5,067 nucleotides of DNA from Planctomycetaceae bacterium (lineage in GTDB: Bacteria; Planctomycetota; Planctomycetia; Pirellulales; Pirellulaceae): contig DMPQ01000410.1 in assembly GCA_003455945.1 (NCBI GenBank), positions 227 through 5,293 on the forward strand, given 5' to 3'. Both the position numbers and the translations under genes were made by a program. The notes under the pieces were generated by a model, which did not search any database, had not been told where the DNA came from, and was given only the letters and a program-made list of their open reading frames with translations. Shown here in pieces: positions 1 through 5,067 of this stretch. Position 1 is the stretch's first letter, and each line of letters starts with the position of its first letter.

Positions 1-369
1 CGCAACTTCGCGGCCGGCATGTCCGGCGGCATCGCCTACGTCTACGACATCGACGGCCAGTTCGAGAAGCGCCTCAACCGCGAGATGGTCAACCTCTACC
101 GCCTCATCGAGACCAGCGACGCCGACATGGCCAACGTGAAGTCCGAGATCGAGACGCACCTCGCCCTCACCGGCTCGGCGCGCGCCAAGGCCATCCTCGA
201 CAACTGGGACGCGGAGGTCGCCAAGTTCTTCAAGGTCTTCCCCCGCGACTACGAGCGCATGCTCGAGTGCTTCCGCAAGGTGGAGGAGCAGGGACTCTCC
301 GGAGACGAGGCCGCCATGGCCGCCTTCGAGGAGAACCTCAAGGACCTCTCCCGCGTCGGAGGAAACTGA
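1..369 (+). CDS. gltB: Glutamate synthase large (alpha) subunit, C-terminal fragment
   Basis: The open frame runs in from the window edge and stops at TGA 367-369, giving the last 122 residues of a protein normally near 1,500 aa. The fragment opens with RNFAAGMSGGIAYVYD, the glycine-rich motif of the C-terminal beta-helix (GXGXG) domain of GltB, and continues into a helical tail containing VFPRDYERML. The amidotransferase, FMN and 3Fe-4S parts lie upstream, outside the window. In the whole enzyme, GltB releases ammonia from glutamine, channels it to 2-oxoglutarate and reduces the imine to glutamate using electrons from GltD; it acts in the cytoplasm. gltD follows after 70 nt, the usual gltBD order. 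Codon use is extremely C-ending: all 10 Leu are CTC and all 9 Arg are CGC. The ATG at position 19 is an internal Met, not the start. Identity is secure from the motif plus the adjacent gltD. Confidence 0.93.
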   Translation, partial: RNFAAGMSGGIAYVYDIDGQFEKRLNREMVNLYRLIETSDADMANVKSEIETHLALTGSARAKAILDNWDAEVAKFFKVFPRDYERMLECFRKVEEQGLSGDEAAMAAFEENLKDLSRVGGN

Positions 370-439
370 ACCCTCTTGAGTCGACGACCCGACCCTGTCA
401 GACCGAACCCTGTTTGTTTACTTCAATCGCTTTTTCATC
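370..439 (+). promoter_or_regulatory. gltB-gltD spacer: AT-rich gltD leader without Shine-Dalgarno
   Basis: The 70-nt gap between gltB and gltD ends in an AT-rich, pyrimidine-rich stretch (411-438, 8 G/C of 28) in a window that is otherwise very GC-rich. No GGAG/GAGG-like site lies within 15 nt of the gltD ATG; the bases just before it are CGCTTTTTCATC. The seven-base word ACCCTGT occurs twice as a direct repeat (392-398 and 407-413). An unstructured, U-rich leader would suit Shine-Dalgarno-independent initiation on a shared gltBD transcript. I see no convincing -35/-10 pair, so an internal promoter is not supported. Functional interpretation is inference. Confidence 0.4.
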
Positions 440-1924
440 ATGGGAAAACCCACCGGCTTCATGGAGATCGCTCGCAAGACCGACTCCGAACTCGATCCGA
501 TCGAACGCCTCAAGAACTGGAAGGAATTCAAGATCCACGGCGACGACAAGGAGCGCCGCGCCCAGGGAGCGCGCTGCATGGACTGCGGCACGCCCTTCTG
601 CCACACCGGACACATCGTCTCCGGCATGGCGAGCGGATGTCCCATCAACAACCTCATCCCCGAGTGGAATGATCTCGTCTTCCGCGGCCGTTGGCGCGAG
701 GCCCTCGACCGTCTCCACAAGACGAACAACTTCCCCGAGTTCACCGGCCGCGTTTGTCCCGCGCCGTGCGAAGGCTCGTGCGTGCTCGGCGTGATCGAGC
801 CGCCCGTGACGATCAAGAACAACGAGTGCGCCATCATCGACAAGGGCTGGGAGGAAGGCTGGATGACCCCGCGCCAGCCCGAGACGCGCACCGGCAAGAA
901 AGTCGCCGTCGTCGGCTCCGGTCCCGCCGGTCTCGCCTGCGCCGACCAGCTCAACCAGGCCGGCCATGAAGTGACCGTCTTCGAACGCGCCGACCGCATC
1001 GGCGGACTCCTCATGTACGGCATCCCGAACATGAAGCTCGACAAGGCGACGGTCGATCGGCGCGTGAAGCTGCTCGAGCAGGAGGGAGTCACCTTCGTCT
1101 GCGGCACCGAGATCGGCAAGGATCTCCCGGCGCAGCAGCTGGTCGACGAGTTCGATGCGGTCGTGCTCTGCGTCGGAGCGACTCGCCCGCGCGATCTTCC
1201 GATCCCCGGACGCGAACTGAAGGGGATCCACTTCGCGATGGAGTTCCTTCACGCGAACACCAAGAGTCTGCTCGACAGCGGGCTGGCGGACGGCCACTAC
1301 CTGTCGGCTCGCGACAAGCACGTCGTCGTGATCGGCGGCGGCGATACGGGAAACGACTGTCTCGGCACCTCGATGCGACACGGTTGCCGAAGTCTGGTGA
1401 ACTTCGAGATAGTTCCCGAGAGCCCGCACGAGCGAGCGGCCGACAACCCGTGGCCGCAGTGGCCCAAGGTCTTCCGTGTCGACTATGGACATGAAGAGGC
1501 GGCAGCGAAGTTCGGTCGCGACCCGCGCGAGTATCGGACCGAGTCGCTGGAGTTCGTCGGCGACGACCAAGGGAACGTGAAGAAGATCCGCACGGTCGAA
1601 GTCGACTGGTCCAAGCCGGTCCCCGGCAAGGCTCCGTTCTCGCGCGTGCCGGGGAGCGAGCGGGAGTTCGACGCCGATCTGGTCCTGCTCGCGATGGGCT
1701 TTCTCGGCCCCGAGAAGACGATCGCCGAGCAGCTCGGGCTTGCCGTCGATCCGCGGTCGAACTTCCAGGCGGAGTTCGGCAAGTACGCGACGAACGTCGA
1801 CAAGGTCTTCGCCTGCGGCGACTGCCGTCGCGGTCAGAGTCTGGTCGTCTGGGCGATCGCCGAAGGGCGTCAGGCAGCTCGCGAATGCGATCGCTTCCTG
1901 ATGGGCGCGACTCAGCTGCCGTGA
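440..1924 (+). CDS. gltD: Glutamate synthase [NADPH] small (beta) subunit
   Basis: This 494-aa cytoplasmic flavoprotein oxidises NADPH and passes electrons through FAD and 4Fe-4S clusters to GltB. The length is normal for the family. The N-terminal ferredoxin-like region has cysteines C46, C49, C54 and C67 ([10 protein letters not shown]...GCPINN) and C106, C110, C114 (CPAPCEGSC), with C130 in NNECAIID; together these are the expected cluster ligands. The FAD-binding Rossmann motif is [10 protein letters not shown] (G159, G161, G164), with acidic E182 ending the next strand. The NADPH-binding motif is [10 protein letters not shown] (G299, G301, G304). The second FAD contact is [20 protein letters not shown] near residues 458-477. 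The start at 440 is chosen because MGKPTGF is the typical N-terminus of this subunit, although there is no Shine-Dalgarno site; M8 would cut into it. Synonymous codon use changes sharply near codon 205 while the protein remains well conserved across the point. No residue appears to be missing. Confidence 0.97.
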   Translation: MGKPTGFMEIARKTDSELDPIERLKNWKEFKIHGDDKERRAQGARCMDCGTPFCHTGHIVSGMASGCPINNLIPEWNDLVFRGRWREALDRLHKTNNFPEFTGRVCPAPCEGSCVLGVIEPPVTIKNNECAIIDKGWEEGWMTPRQPETRTGKKVAVVGSGPAGLACADQLNQAGHEVTVFERADRIGGLLMYGIPNMKLDKATVDRRVKLLEQEGVTFVCGTEIGKDLPAQQLVDEFDAVVLCVGATRPRDLPIPGRELKGIHFAMEFLHANTKSLLDSGLADGHYLSARDKHVVVIGGGDTGNDCLGTSMRHGCRSLVNFEIVPESPHERAADNPWPQWPKVFRVDYGHEEAAAKFGRDPREYRTESLEFVGDDQGNVKKIRTVEVDWSKPVPGKAPFSRVPGSEREFDADLVLLAMGFLGPEKTIAEQLGLAVDPRSNFQAEFGKYATNVDKVFACGDCRRGQSLVVWAIAEGRQAARECDRFLMGATQLP

Positions 1925-1964
1925 GTCGCGTCGTCGCGTTGCGGCCGGCGCTTCGGGATCACCG

Positions 1965-2444
1965 ATGAACGACTCGACCGATCCCTCGGGAGATCCTCCG
2001 CCGGCGCCGCACGGCATCGATCGCCTGGACCAGGGGCGCTGGGTCCGGCTGTGGCATCACGGAGCGGAACGTGCGCGAGGCGAGCCCGAGCGAACGTCCG
2101 GCGCGCTGACGGTCCAAGGGGATCATTTCGATCTGATGTTCGAGACGCCGGCCGGACTCGTGACCTGGGCGGTCGATCGGGTTCCTGACGATCGGCCGCA
2201 GCGCGCCTGGCTCCTTCCCCTTCATCGCGCCGCCTATCTGGACTTCGAAGGAGAGGTCTCGGGCGGTCGCGGTTTCGTCCGTCGCGACGCGAGCGGCATC
2301 TATCGGCTGATCGAACGGTCGTTCGATGCGTCGCGCCGTCGCATCGAGCTCGACCTGATCGCCGAGCGCTGGCGATTCGAGTGCGACGCGACCGGTACCT
2401 GGACCGTCGTCCGGTTCGAGGATCTTCCGGCGGTCGGCGGCTAA
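1965..2444 (+). CDS. Small LigD 3'-phosphoesterase-domain-like protein (divergent)
   Basis: This 159-aa protein has a Pro-rich N-terminus (about 1-20) followed by one domain. HFDLMFE (54-60), LVTWAV (65-70), HRAAYLDFEGEVSGGRG (87-103) and a downstream GIYRLIE strand recall the small stand-alone relatives of the LigD N-terminal phosphoesterase domain (LigD_N), whose pattern I recall as HxDLMLE...LxTW...HRLAYLDYEGPVSGxRG. In Pseudomonas LigD that domain trims 3' phosphates and ribonucleotides at DNA breaks, using His/Asp and His/Tyr residues. The HxD pair (H54, D56) and HxxxY pair (H87, Y91) are retained here. The first catalytic His is not at its usual six-residue distance; H31 or H32 in RWVRLWHH could supply it if about 16 residues are inserted. 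No Ku or ligase gene is nearby, so a repair role is unproven. The start lies 40 nt after gltD, with a weak GGGA 6 nt upstream. No membrane segment or signal peptide is visible. The family match is from memory of motifs, not a search. Confidence 0.7.
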   Translation: MNDSTDPSGDPPPAPHGIDRLDQGRWVRLWHHGAERARGEPERTSGALTVQGDHFDLMFETPAGLVTWAVDRVPDDRPQRAWLLPLHRAAYLDFEGEVSGGRGFVRRDASGIYRLIERSFDASRRRIELDLIAERWRFECDATGTWTVVRFEDLPAVGG

Positions 2445-2513
2445 GCCCCTCGCCGCTCGAAATCGCGGGCCGCCGATCGAGCCGTCAGGGGCTCACGGGC
2501 TCTTCCTCTTTTT
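2444..2513 (+). terminator. Candidate intrinsic terminator with two alternative hairpins
   Basis: Just after the phosphoesterase-like gene, AGCCCCT (2444-2450) can pair with AGGGGCT (2487-2493), with an inner GCTCGA/TCGAGC stem (2455-2460 with 2477-2482). An alternative stem pairs GAGCCGT (2479-2485) with ACGGGCTC (2495-2502) through one bulged base and a 9-nt loop. It is followed at once by TTCCTCTTTTT (2503-2513). The second form has the layout of a Rho-independent terminator with an interrupted T tract. The two folds share bases 2479-2493 and exclude each other. It most simply ends the gltBD-containing transcript. Confidence 0.5.
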
Positions 2514-2515
2514 CG

Positions 2516-2544
2516 TTGCGTCCCGCGTCGCTCGCGGTTACCCT
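2516..2544 (+). promoter_or_regulatory. Weak candidate promoter for the VOC gene
   Basis: TTGCGT (2516-2521) and TACCCT (2539-2544) are separated by 17 nt, resembling a sigma-70-type -35/-10 pair with three matches in each hexamer. The position right after the putative terminator and about 80 nt before the VOC start is suitable. A second -10-like word, TACACT (2567-2572), lies nearer but lacks a good -35. Matches are weak enough that chance cannot be excluded. Confidence 0.27.
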
Positions 2545-2608
2545 GCTGCGAGCTGGGTGACGTTTGTACACTGCGTGCGATCGCTCCCGGCGGACGAAAC
2601 CCGAACCC

Positions 2609-2614
2609 GGAGAG
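2609..2614 (+). promoter_or_regulatory. Ribosome binding site of the VOC gene
   Basis: GGAGAG ends 8 nt before the ATG at 2623. It decides the start: the open frame extends 22 codons further upstream to an ATG at 2557, but that extension has no Shine-Dalgarno site and does not look like a VOC N-terminus. Confidence 0.7.
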
Positions 2615-2622
2615 CCGTGATC

Positions 2623-3024
2623 ATGGACCGCGTCTGTCATTTCGAGATCCCGTTCGACGACGTCGATCGAGCCACGAAGTTCTATCAGTCGGTCTTCGGT
2701 TGGCACATCATGCCGGCTCCCGGTGATGTCCCCTATCACTTCGCCATCACGACCGAGATCGACGAGAAGAACTTCCAGCCGAAGGTGCCGGGAGGGATCA
2801 ACGGCGGCATGTATCAGCGGATGCCGGGGGGAGCGAGTCGAACGCCGGTGATCGTCATCGAAACGCCGTCGTGCGAGCAGCGCGTCAAGGATGTGCAGGC
2901 GGCGGGCGGAACAGTGATCTCGGGGCCCGAGACGATTCCGGGGATGGGGATCTACGCTCAGGTGACCGACGTCGAAGGAAACATCATCGGTCTCTGGCAG
3001 AACCTGAGCTCCTGCGACGAATGA
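2623..3024 (+). CDS. VOC-superfamily (glyoxalase/bleomycin-resistance fold) protein
   Basis: This 133-aa single-domain protein has the two beta-alpha-beta-beta-beta halves of the vicinal oxygen chelate fold. The first half begins VCHFEIPFDDVDRATKFYQ and runs to VFGWHI (residues 4-29). The second begins TPVIVIETP (74-82), with the helix CEQRVKDVQAAGG, and ends in the signature VTDVEGNIIGLWQ (114-126). H6 is at the usual first metal-ligand position; Q126 is where many VOC enzymes have a metal-binding Glu, so metal use is uncertain. The overall pattern resembles the small one-domain relatives of the CFP30/27-kDa-antigen type of VOC protein, for which substrates are mostly unknown. It is cytoplasmic, with no signal peptide. 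It stands alone, between a putative terminator and a convergent gene 75 nt downstream, so context gives no clue to the substrate. Fold assignment is firm; function is unassigned. Confidence 0.88.
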   Translation: MDRVCHFEIPFDDVDRATKFYQSVFGWHIMPAPGDVPYHFAITTEIDEKNFQPKVPGGINGGMYQRMPGGASRTPVIVIETPSCEQRVKDVQAAGGTVISGPETIPGMGIYAQVTDVEGNIIGLWQNLSSCDE

Positions 3025-3099
3025 CCGAGCCGACGTCTCGCGTTATCGATTCGGGCGAGCCGCGATGGTTCCCCGTTGGTCCCGCCGTCCGCTCGCACG

Positions 3100-3858
3100 T
3101 CAGTCGTCGAGCGGGCGGCTGCTTCCGGCCAGTTCCAGTGCCCCGTCGGCGAGTTCGAATCGTTCGAGACTCAGCACCCGTCCCGGTCGCGTCTCGATCC
3201 GATCGAGAGCGACGATGATCCGCGGCGGATCGGCATCGGTCGTCCAGCGGATCGGCAGATCGGGCGAGTCGGTGGCGCGGCGGAGCGGTTCGAGCCAGCG
3301 TCGACGCGGCACCGGCAGCAGACCGCTCTTCAGTCCTCGCAACTCGATCGCCAGCGCCTCGTGCTCGGCGTCGAGCACCGGATAGCAGTGCAGCACGAGC
3401 ACCCCTCCGATCCCGCTGGCGGACCAGCGGCAGGCCAAGCGAATGCCGTTCTCGTCGATCCGGCAGCGCGGCTCTTCGACTCCCGACACGCCGCGCTGAG
3501 CCAGCAGGTCGGGGAGTTCGAGCGCGAGCCAACCGTTGACCTGCGCCTCGGTCACCGTCAGCTCCCACGGCTCCGAGCCGTCGATCTTCTCGGCGACTTG
3601 CGCGGTGCTCGACAGCAGTTCGGCGTTCCCCTGCACTTCCGACTCGTCCGACCGTTCCAGCGCCTCGCGATAGAACTCCGGCTCCACCTGACTCGCCTGC
3701 CAGAGCGAACCGATCAGCAGCAGTCCGATCGTCAGCATCGCGATCCCGATCCAGAAGGCCCGATGCAGGAACGACGCGATCGGGCCGGGGGGCGCGTGAG
3801 TCGGAGGCCGCAGTTCGTCGGCCGGTCGGGCGAACTTGACGTCGCTTGCCTTGATCAT
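3100..3858 (-). CDS. Membrane-anchored protein of unknown function
   Basis: This 252-aa protein has a short, Pro-rich N-terminal segment (1-30), one strong membrane helix (about 35-53, FWIGIAMLTIGLLLIGSLW) and a long C-terminal domain of about 195 residues. With Arg and His before the helix, the C-terminal domain probably faces outward. That domain contains SEPWELTVTEAQVNGWLALEL (95-115), GIRLACRW (138-145), VLVLHCYPVL (153-162), SGLLPVPRRRWLEPL (178-192) and a final LERFELADGALELAG stretch. Its alternation of beta strands and the 'W-E-x-T-x-T-x-x-Q-(V/I)-N-x-W-L' motif recall an uncharacterised planctomycete family, with no known function. The ATG at 3858 is chosen over an in-frame GTG at 3951 because the added 31 residues look non-coding; neither has a Shine-Dalgarno site. 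It converges on the VOC gene and is divergent from the ThuA-domain gene. A long open frame on the opposite strand is a GC-content shadow. Confidence 0.8.
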   Translation of the reverse strand: MIKASDVKFARPADELRPPTHAPPGPIASFLHRAFWIGIAMLTIGLLLIGSLWQASQVEPEFYREALERSDESEVQGNAELLSSTAQVAEKIDGSEPWELTVTEAQVNGWLALELPDLLAQRGVSGVEEPRCRIDENGIRLACRWSASGIGGVLVLHCYPVLDAEHEALAIELRGLKSGLLPVPRRRWLEPLRRATDSPDLPIRWTTDADPPRIIVALDRIETRPGRVLSLERFELADGALELAGSSRPLDD

Positions 3859-3865
3859 GAGACGA

Positions 3866-3895
3866 ATTGGAGACGTTCGAGGGAGGGGAACGCAA
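3866..3895 (-). promoter_or_regulatory. Weak candidate promoter of the membrane protein gene
   Basis: Read on the minus strand, TTGCGT (3895-3890) is followed after 18 nt by TCCAAT (3871-3866). The expected transcription start would fall at or within a few bases of the ATG at 3858, which would make the mRNA leaderless or nearly so. That agrees with the absence of a Shine-Dalgarno site, but the hexamers match consensus at only three and four of six positions. Confidence 0.25.
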
Positions 3896-3984
3896 GCCGC
3901 AGGTCGCCCGACTCGGCGAATCGTCTCGGTCGCGTTGAGGGGAGCCGACACACGACGCGGTGGCGCGGTTCGGATCCGGAACGG

Positions 3985-4015
3985 TTGGCATCGGTGACTC
4001 GCCCTCCGGTAGAAT
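3985..4015 (+). promoter_or_regulatory. Candidate sigma-70-type promoter of the ThuA-domain gene
   Basis: TTGGCA (3985-3990) and TAGAAT (4010-4015) each match five of six consensus bases, with a 19-nt spacer that is slightly long. Transcription would start near 4022, leaving a leader of about 60 nt before the ATG at 4083. It lies in the 224-nt divergent region between the membrane protein and ThuA genes. An imperfect 14-nt direct repeat starting CGAACG (4016-4029 and 4032-4045, 11 of 14 identical) sits at the predicted start point. Confidence 0.5.
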
Positions 4016-4069
4016 CGAACGTCGGTCGGCCCGAACGGTCGTCGGCTGCCGCCCCTCCCCCTGCACCTC

Positions 4070-4073
4070 GGAG
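4070..4073 (+). promoter_or_regulatory. Ribosome binding site of the ThuA-domain gene
   Basis: GGAG ends 9 nt before the ATG at 4083. It fixes the start there; the same frame is open back to 3960, but that extension would bury the signal peptide behind 41 residues and overlap the candidate promoter. Confidence 0.68.
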
Positions 4074-4082
4074 TCCTTCCTG

Positions 4083-4952
4083 ATGTCGTTCGATTCTCGC
4101 CGATTCTCGCGCTGGCTCGGCCTGACGCTCGTGGCGCTGTTCGGTCTCGTTCCGATTGCGGGAGCGGACGAACCGGCCGCGCGAGCCCCTCGCCGCATGC
4201 TGATGGTGACTCAGAGCGCCGGCTTCAAGCACGGTAGCGTCTCGCGCCCCGAGGGGATGCTGTCGCCGGCCGAGCGGGCGATCACCGAACTCGGCATTTC
4301 GAGCAACGCCTTTCGAGTCGACTGTACGCAGGACGCCGCTGCCGACTTCACGCGCGAGAAGCTGCAGAACTACGATCTGGTCCTCTTCTACACGACCGGC
4401 GACCTGCCGATCGCCAAGGAGGATCTCGAGTACTTCTTCAACGACTGGCTGAAGCAGCCGGGGCACGGCTTCATCGGGACTCACTCGGCGGCCGACACGT
4501 TCCACAACTACGAGCCGTATTGGGATGCGCTCGGCGGGACGTTCGACGGTCACCCGTGGAACGCCGGCGACACCGTCTCGATCACCGTGCACGACACCGA
4601 GCATCCCGCGTCGCAGCCGTGGGGCGAGGCGTTCGAGATCACCGACGAGATCTACCAGTTCAAGAATTGGCAGCCCGAGAAGGTGCGGGTGCTGATGAGT
4701 CTGAACATGGAGAAGACGTCGCTGAAGAAGCCGTATCACGTGCCGATTCTCTGGGTCAAGAACTACGGCGACGGCAAGGTGATGCACATGAGTCTGGGGC
4801 ATCGCGAAGACGTCTGGACCAACCCGACCTACATGGCCTCGCTGCTCGGCGGGATCAAGTGGATGCTGGGAGACGTCGAAGGAGACGCGACTCCGAACCC
4901 GGAAACGAGCGCTGCCGAAGAAGCGAAGGCCAAAGCCGCCGCCGGCGAGTAA
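4083..4952 (+). CDS. Secreted ThuA-domain protein
   Basis: This 289-aa protein begins with a Sec signal peptide: a basic n-region (SRRFSRW), hydrophobic core (LGLTLVALFGLVPI) and likely cleavage after AGA at 28/29. The mature protein is one ThuA domain (trehalose-utilisation type, class I glutamine-amidotransferase-like fold), about residues 38-264. Visible motifs are MLMVTQSAGFKHGSV (39-53), YDLVLFYTTGDLP (97-109), GFIGTHSAADTFHNY (129-143), GGTFDGHPW, EITDEIYQF (185-193), PILWVKNYGDGKVMHMSLGHRED (split 221-243) and LLGGIKWMLGD. H50, H134 and H240 are prominent conserved histidines. The usual nucleophile Cys of true amidotransferases is absent, as is normal for this family. Its reaction is not established; in planctomycetes such proteins are numerous, exported and linked by inference to sugar metabolism. 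The C-terminus is a low-complexity Ala/Glu/Lys tail (273-289). It appears monocistronic, with its own promoter, ribosome site and downstream hairpin. Confidence 0.93.
   Translation: MSFDSRRFSRWLGLTLVALFGLVPIAGADEPAARAPRRMLMVTQSAGFKHGSVSRPEGMLSPAERAITELGISSNAFRVDCTQDAAADFTREKLQNYDLVLFYTTGDLPIAKEDLEYFFNDWLKQPGHGFIGTHSAADTFHNYEPYWDALGGTFDGHPWNAGDTVSITVHDTEHPASQPWGEAFEITDEIYQFKNWQPEKVRVLMSLNMEKTSLKKPYHVPILWVKNYGDGKVMHMSLGHREDVWTNPTYMASLLGGIKWMLGDVEGDATPNPETSAAEEAKAKAAAGE
4091..4110 (+). repeat. Perfect 10-bp tandem duplication in the signal-peptide coding region
   Basis: CGATTCTCGC occurs twice back to back, spanning codons 3-10 of the ThuA-domain gene. Because 10 is not a multiple of three, the two copies are read in different frames (giving FDSR then RFSR). 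Gain or loss of one copy would shift the frame at the very start of the gene. Confidence 0.9.
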
Positions 4953-4974
4953 GCGAAGGCCGAAATCGTCGTAG

Positions 4975-4994
4975 TGCGACCGACCCCGGTCGCA
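4975..4994 (+). terminator. Candidate terminator hairpin after the ThuA-domain gene
   Basis: TGCGACCG (4975-4982) pairs perfectly with CGGTCGCA (4987-4994) around a 4-nt loop, 22 nt after the TAA. No T tract follows, so it is either a T-less terminator, an mRNA 3'-end stabiliser, or both. Bases 4995-5067 beyond it hold no gene I can recognise. Confidence 0.42.
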
Positions 4995-5067
4995 TCGTCT
5001 GCGATAGAGCCCCTGCGATTGGCGCTTCAGGCCGTTGAGGCACGGAGATCCCGGCGCTGCGCTTCGG

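Noticed and set aside
398..2017. A 539-codon minus-strand open frame opposite gltD
   Set aside because: It mirrors gltD codon structure in GC-rich DNA, its translation is Arg/Ala/Asp-rich with no recognisable motif, and gltD is certain on the other strand.
2557..2622. Upstream ATG extending the VOC protein by 22 residues
   Set aside because: It has no ribosome binding site, and the extension is unlike VOC N-termini, whereas GGAGAG lies 8 nt before the ATG at 2623.
3037..3059. CTCGC...GCGAG inverted repeat between the convergent VOC and membrane protein genes
   Set aside because: The stem is only 5 bp with a 13-nt loop and no T tract, which is expected by chance at this GC content.
3076..4083. 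A 335-codon plus-strand open frame opposite the membrane protein gene
   Set aside because: The translation is Arg/Gln/Pro-rich without domain-like patterning, while the minus strand encodes a clear membrane helix and ordered domain.
3855..4802. A 315-codon minus-strand open frame opposite the ThuA-domain gene
   Set aside because: It is a shadow of a gene with unmistakable ThuA motifs; its own translation is low-complexity Arg/His/Leu/Val sequence.
4995..5067. Possible start of another gene or RNA at the window end
   Set aside because: No ribosome site with a plausible start, no tRNA-like cloverleaf and no recognisable protein sequence; too short to judge.
1..5067. A novel multi-gene system (defence, biosynthetic cluster or mobile element)
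   Set aside because: The genes are in at least four separate units without shared pathway, and no transposase, integrase, repeat array or toxin-antitoxin pair is visible.

Overview
The window is a high-GC bacterial chromosome segment with ordinary housekeeping and lineage-specific genes. I saw no tRNA, rRNA, CRISPR array, insertion sequence or phage gene. Three things point to Planctomycetota: a secreted stand-alone ThuA-domain protein, a small LigD-phosphoesterase-like protein, and a single-pass membrane protein of a type I recall only from planctomycetes. Irregular use of Shine-Dalgarno sites fits. This assignment is inference (about 0.7).

Layout on the + strand: positions 1-369 are the C-terminal end of gltB (glutamate synthase large subunit). 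After a 70-nt AT-rich spacer comes complete gltD (440-1924, small subunit). Forty nt later is a 159-aa protein related to the LigD 3'-phosphoesterase domain (1965-2444). A hairpin-rich stretch ending in a T-rich run (2444-2513) probably ends this unit. Next is a 133-aa VOC/glyoxalase-fold protein (start corrected to 2623, end 3024) with a good ribosome binding site. On the - strand, converging on it, is a 252-aa membrane-anchored protein of unknown function (3858-3100). A 224-nt divergent intergenic region separates that gene from a secreted ThuA-domain protein (4083-4952). Positions 4953-5067 hold a strong hairpin and no recognisable gene.

GltB and GltD together form NADPH-dependent glutamate synthase, which makes glutamate from glutamine and 2-oxoglutarate for ammonium assimilation. 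The other four genes have no evident link to that pathway or to each other; each is probably its own unit, although the phosphoesterase-like gene may be co-transcribed with gltD.

The most notable signal is an abrupt change in synonymous codon use inside gltD near 1040-1070. All 22 leucine codons before this point are CTC, but only 8 of 24 after it in the same gene. This suggests a recombination or assembly junction. I found no convincing new multi-gene system.
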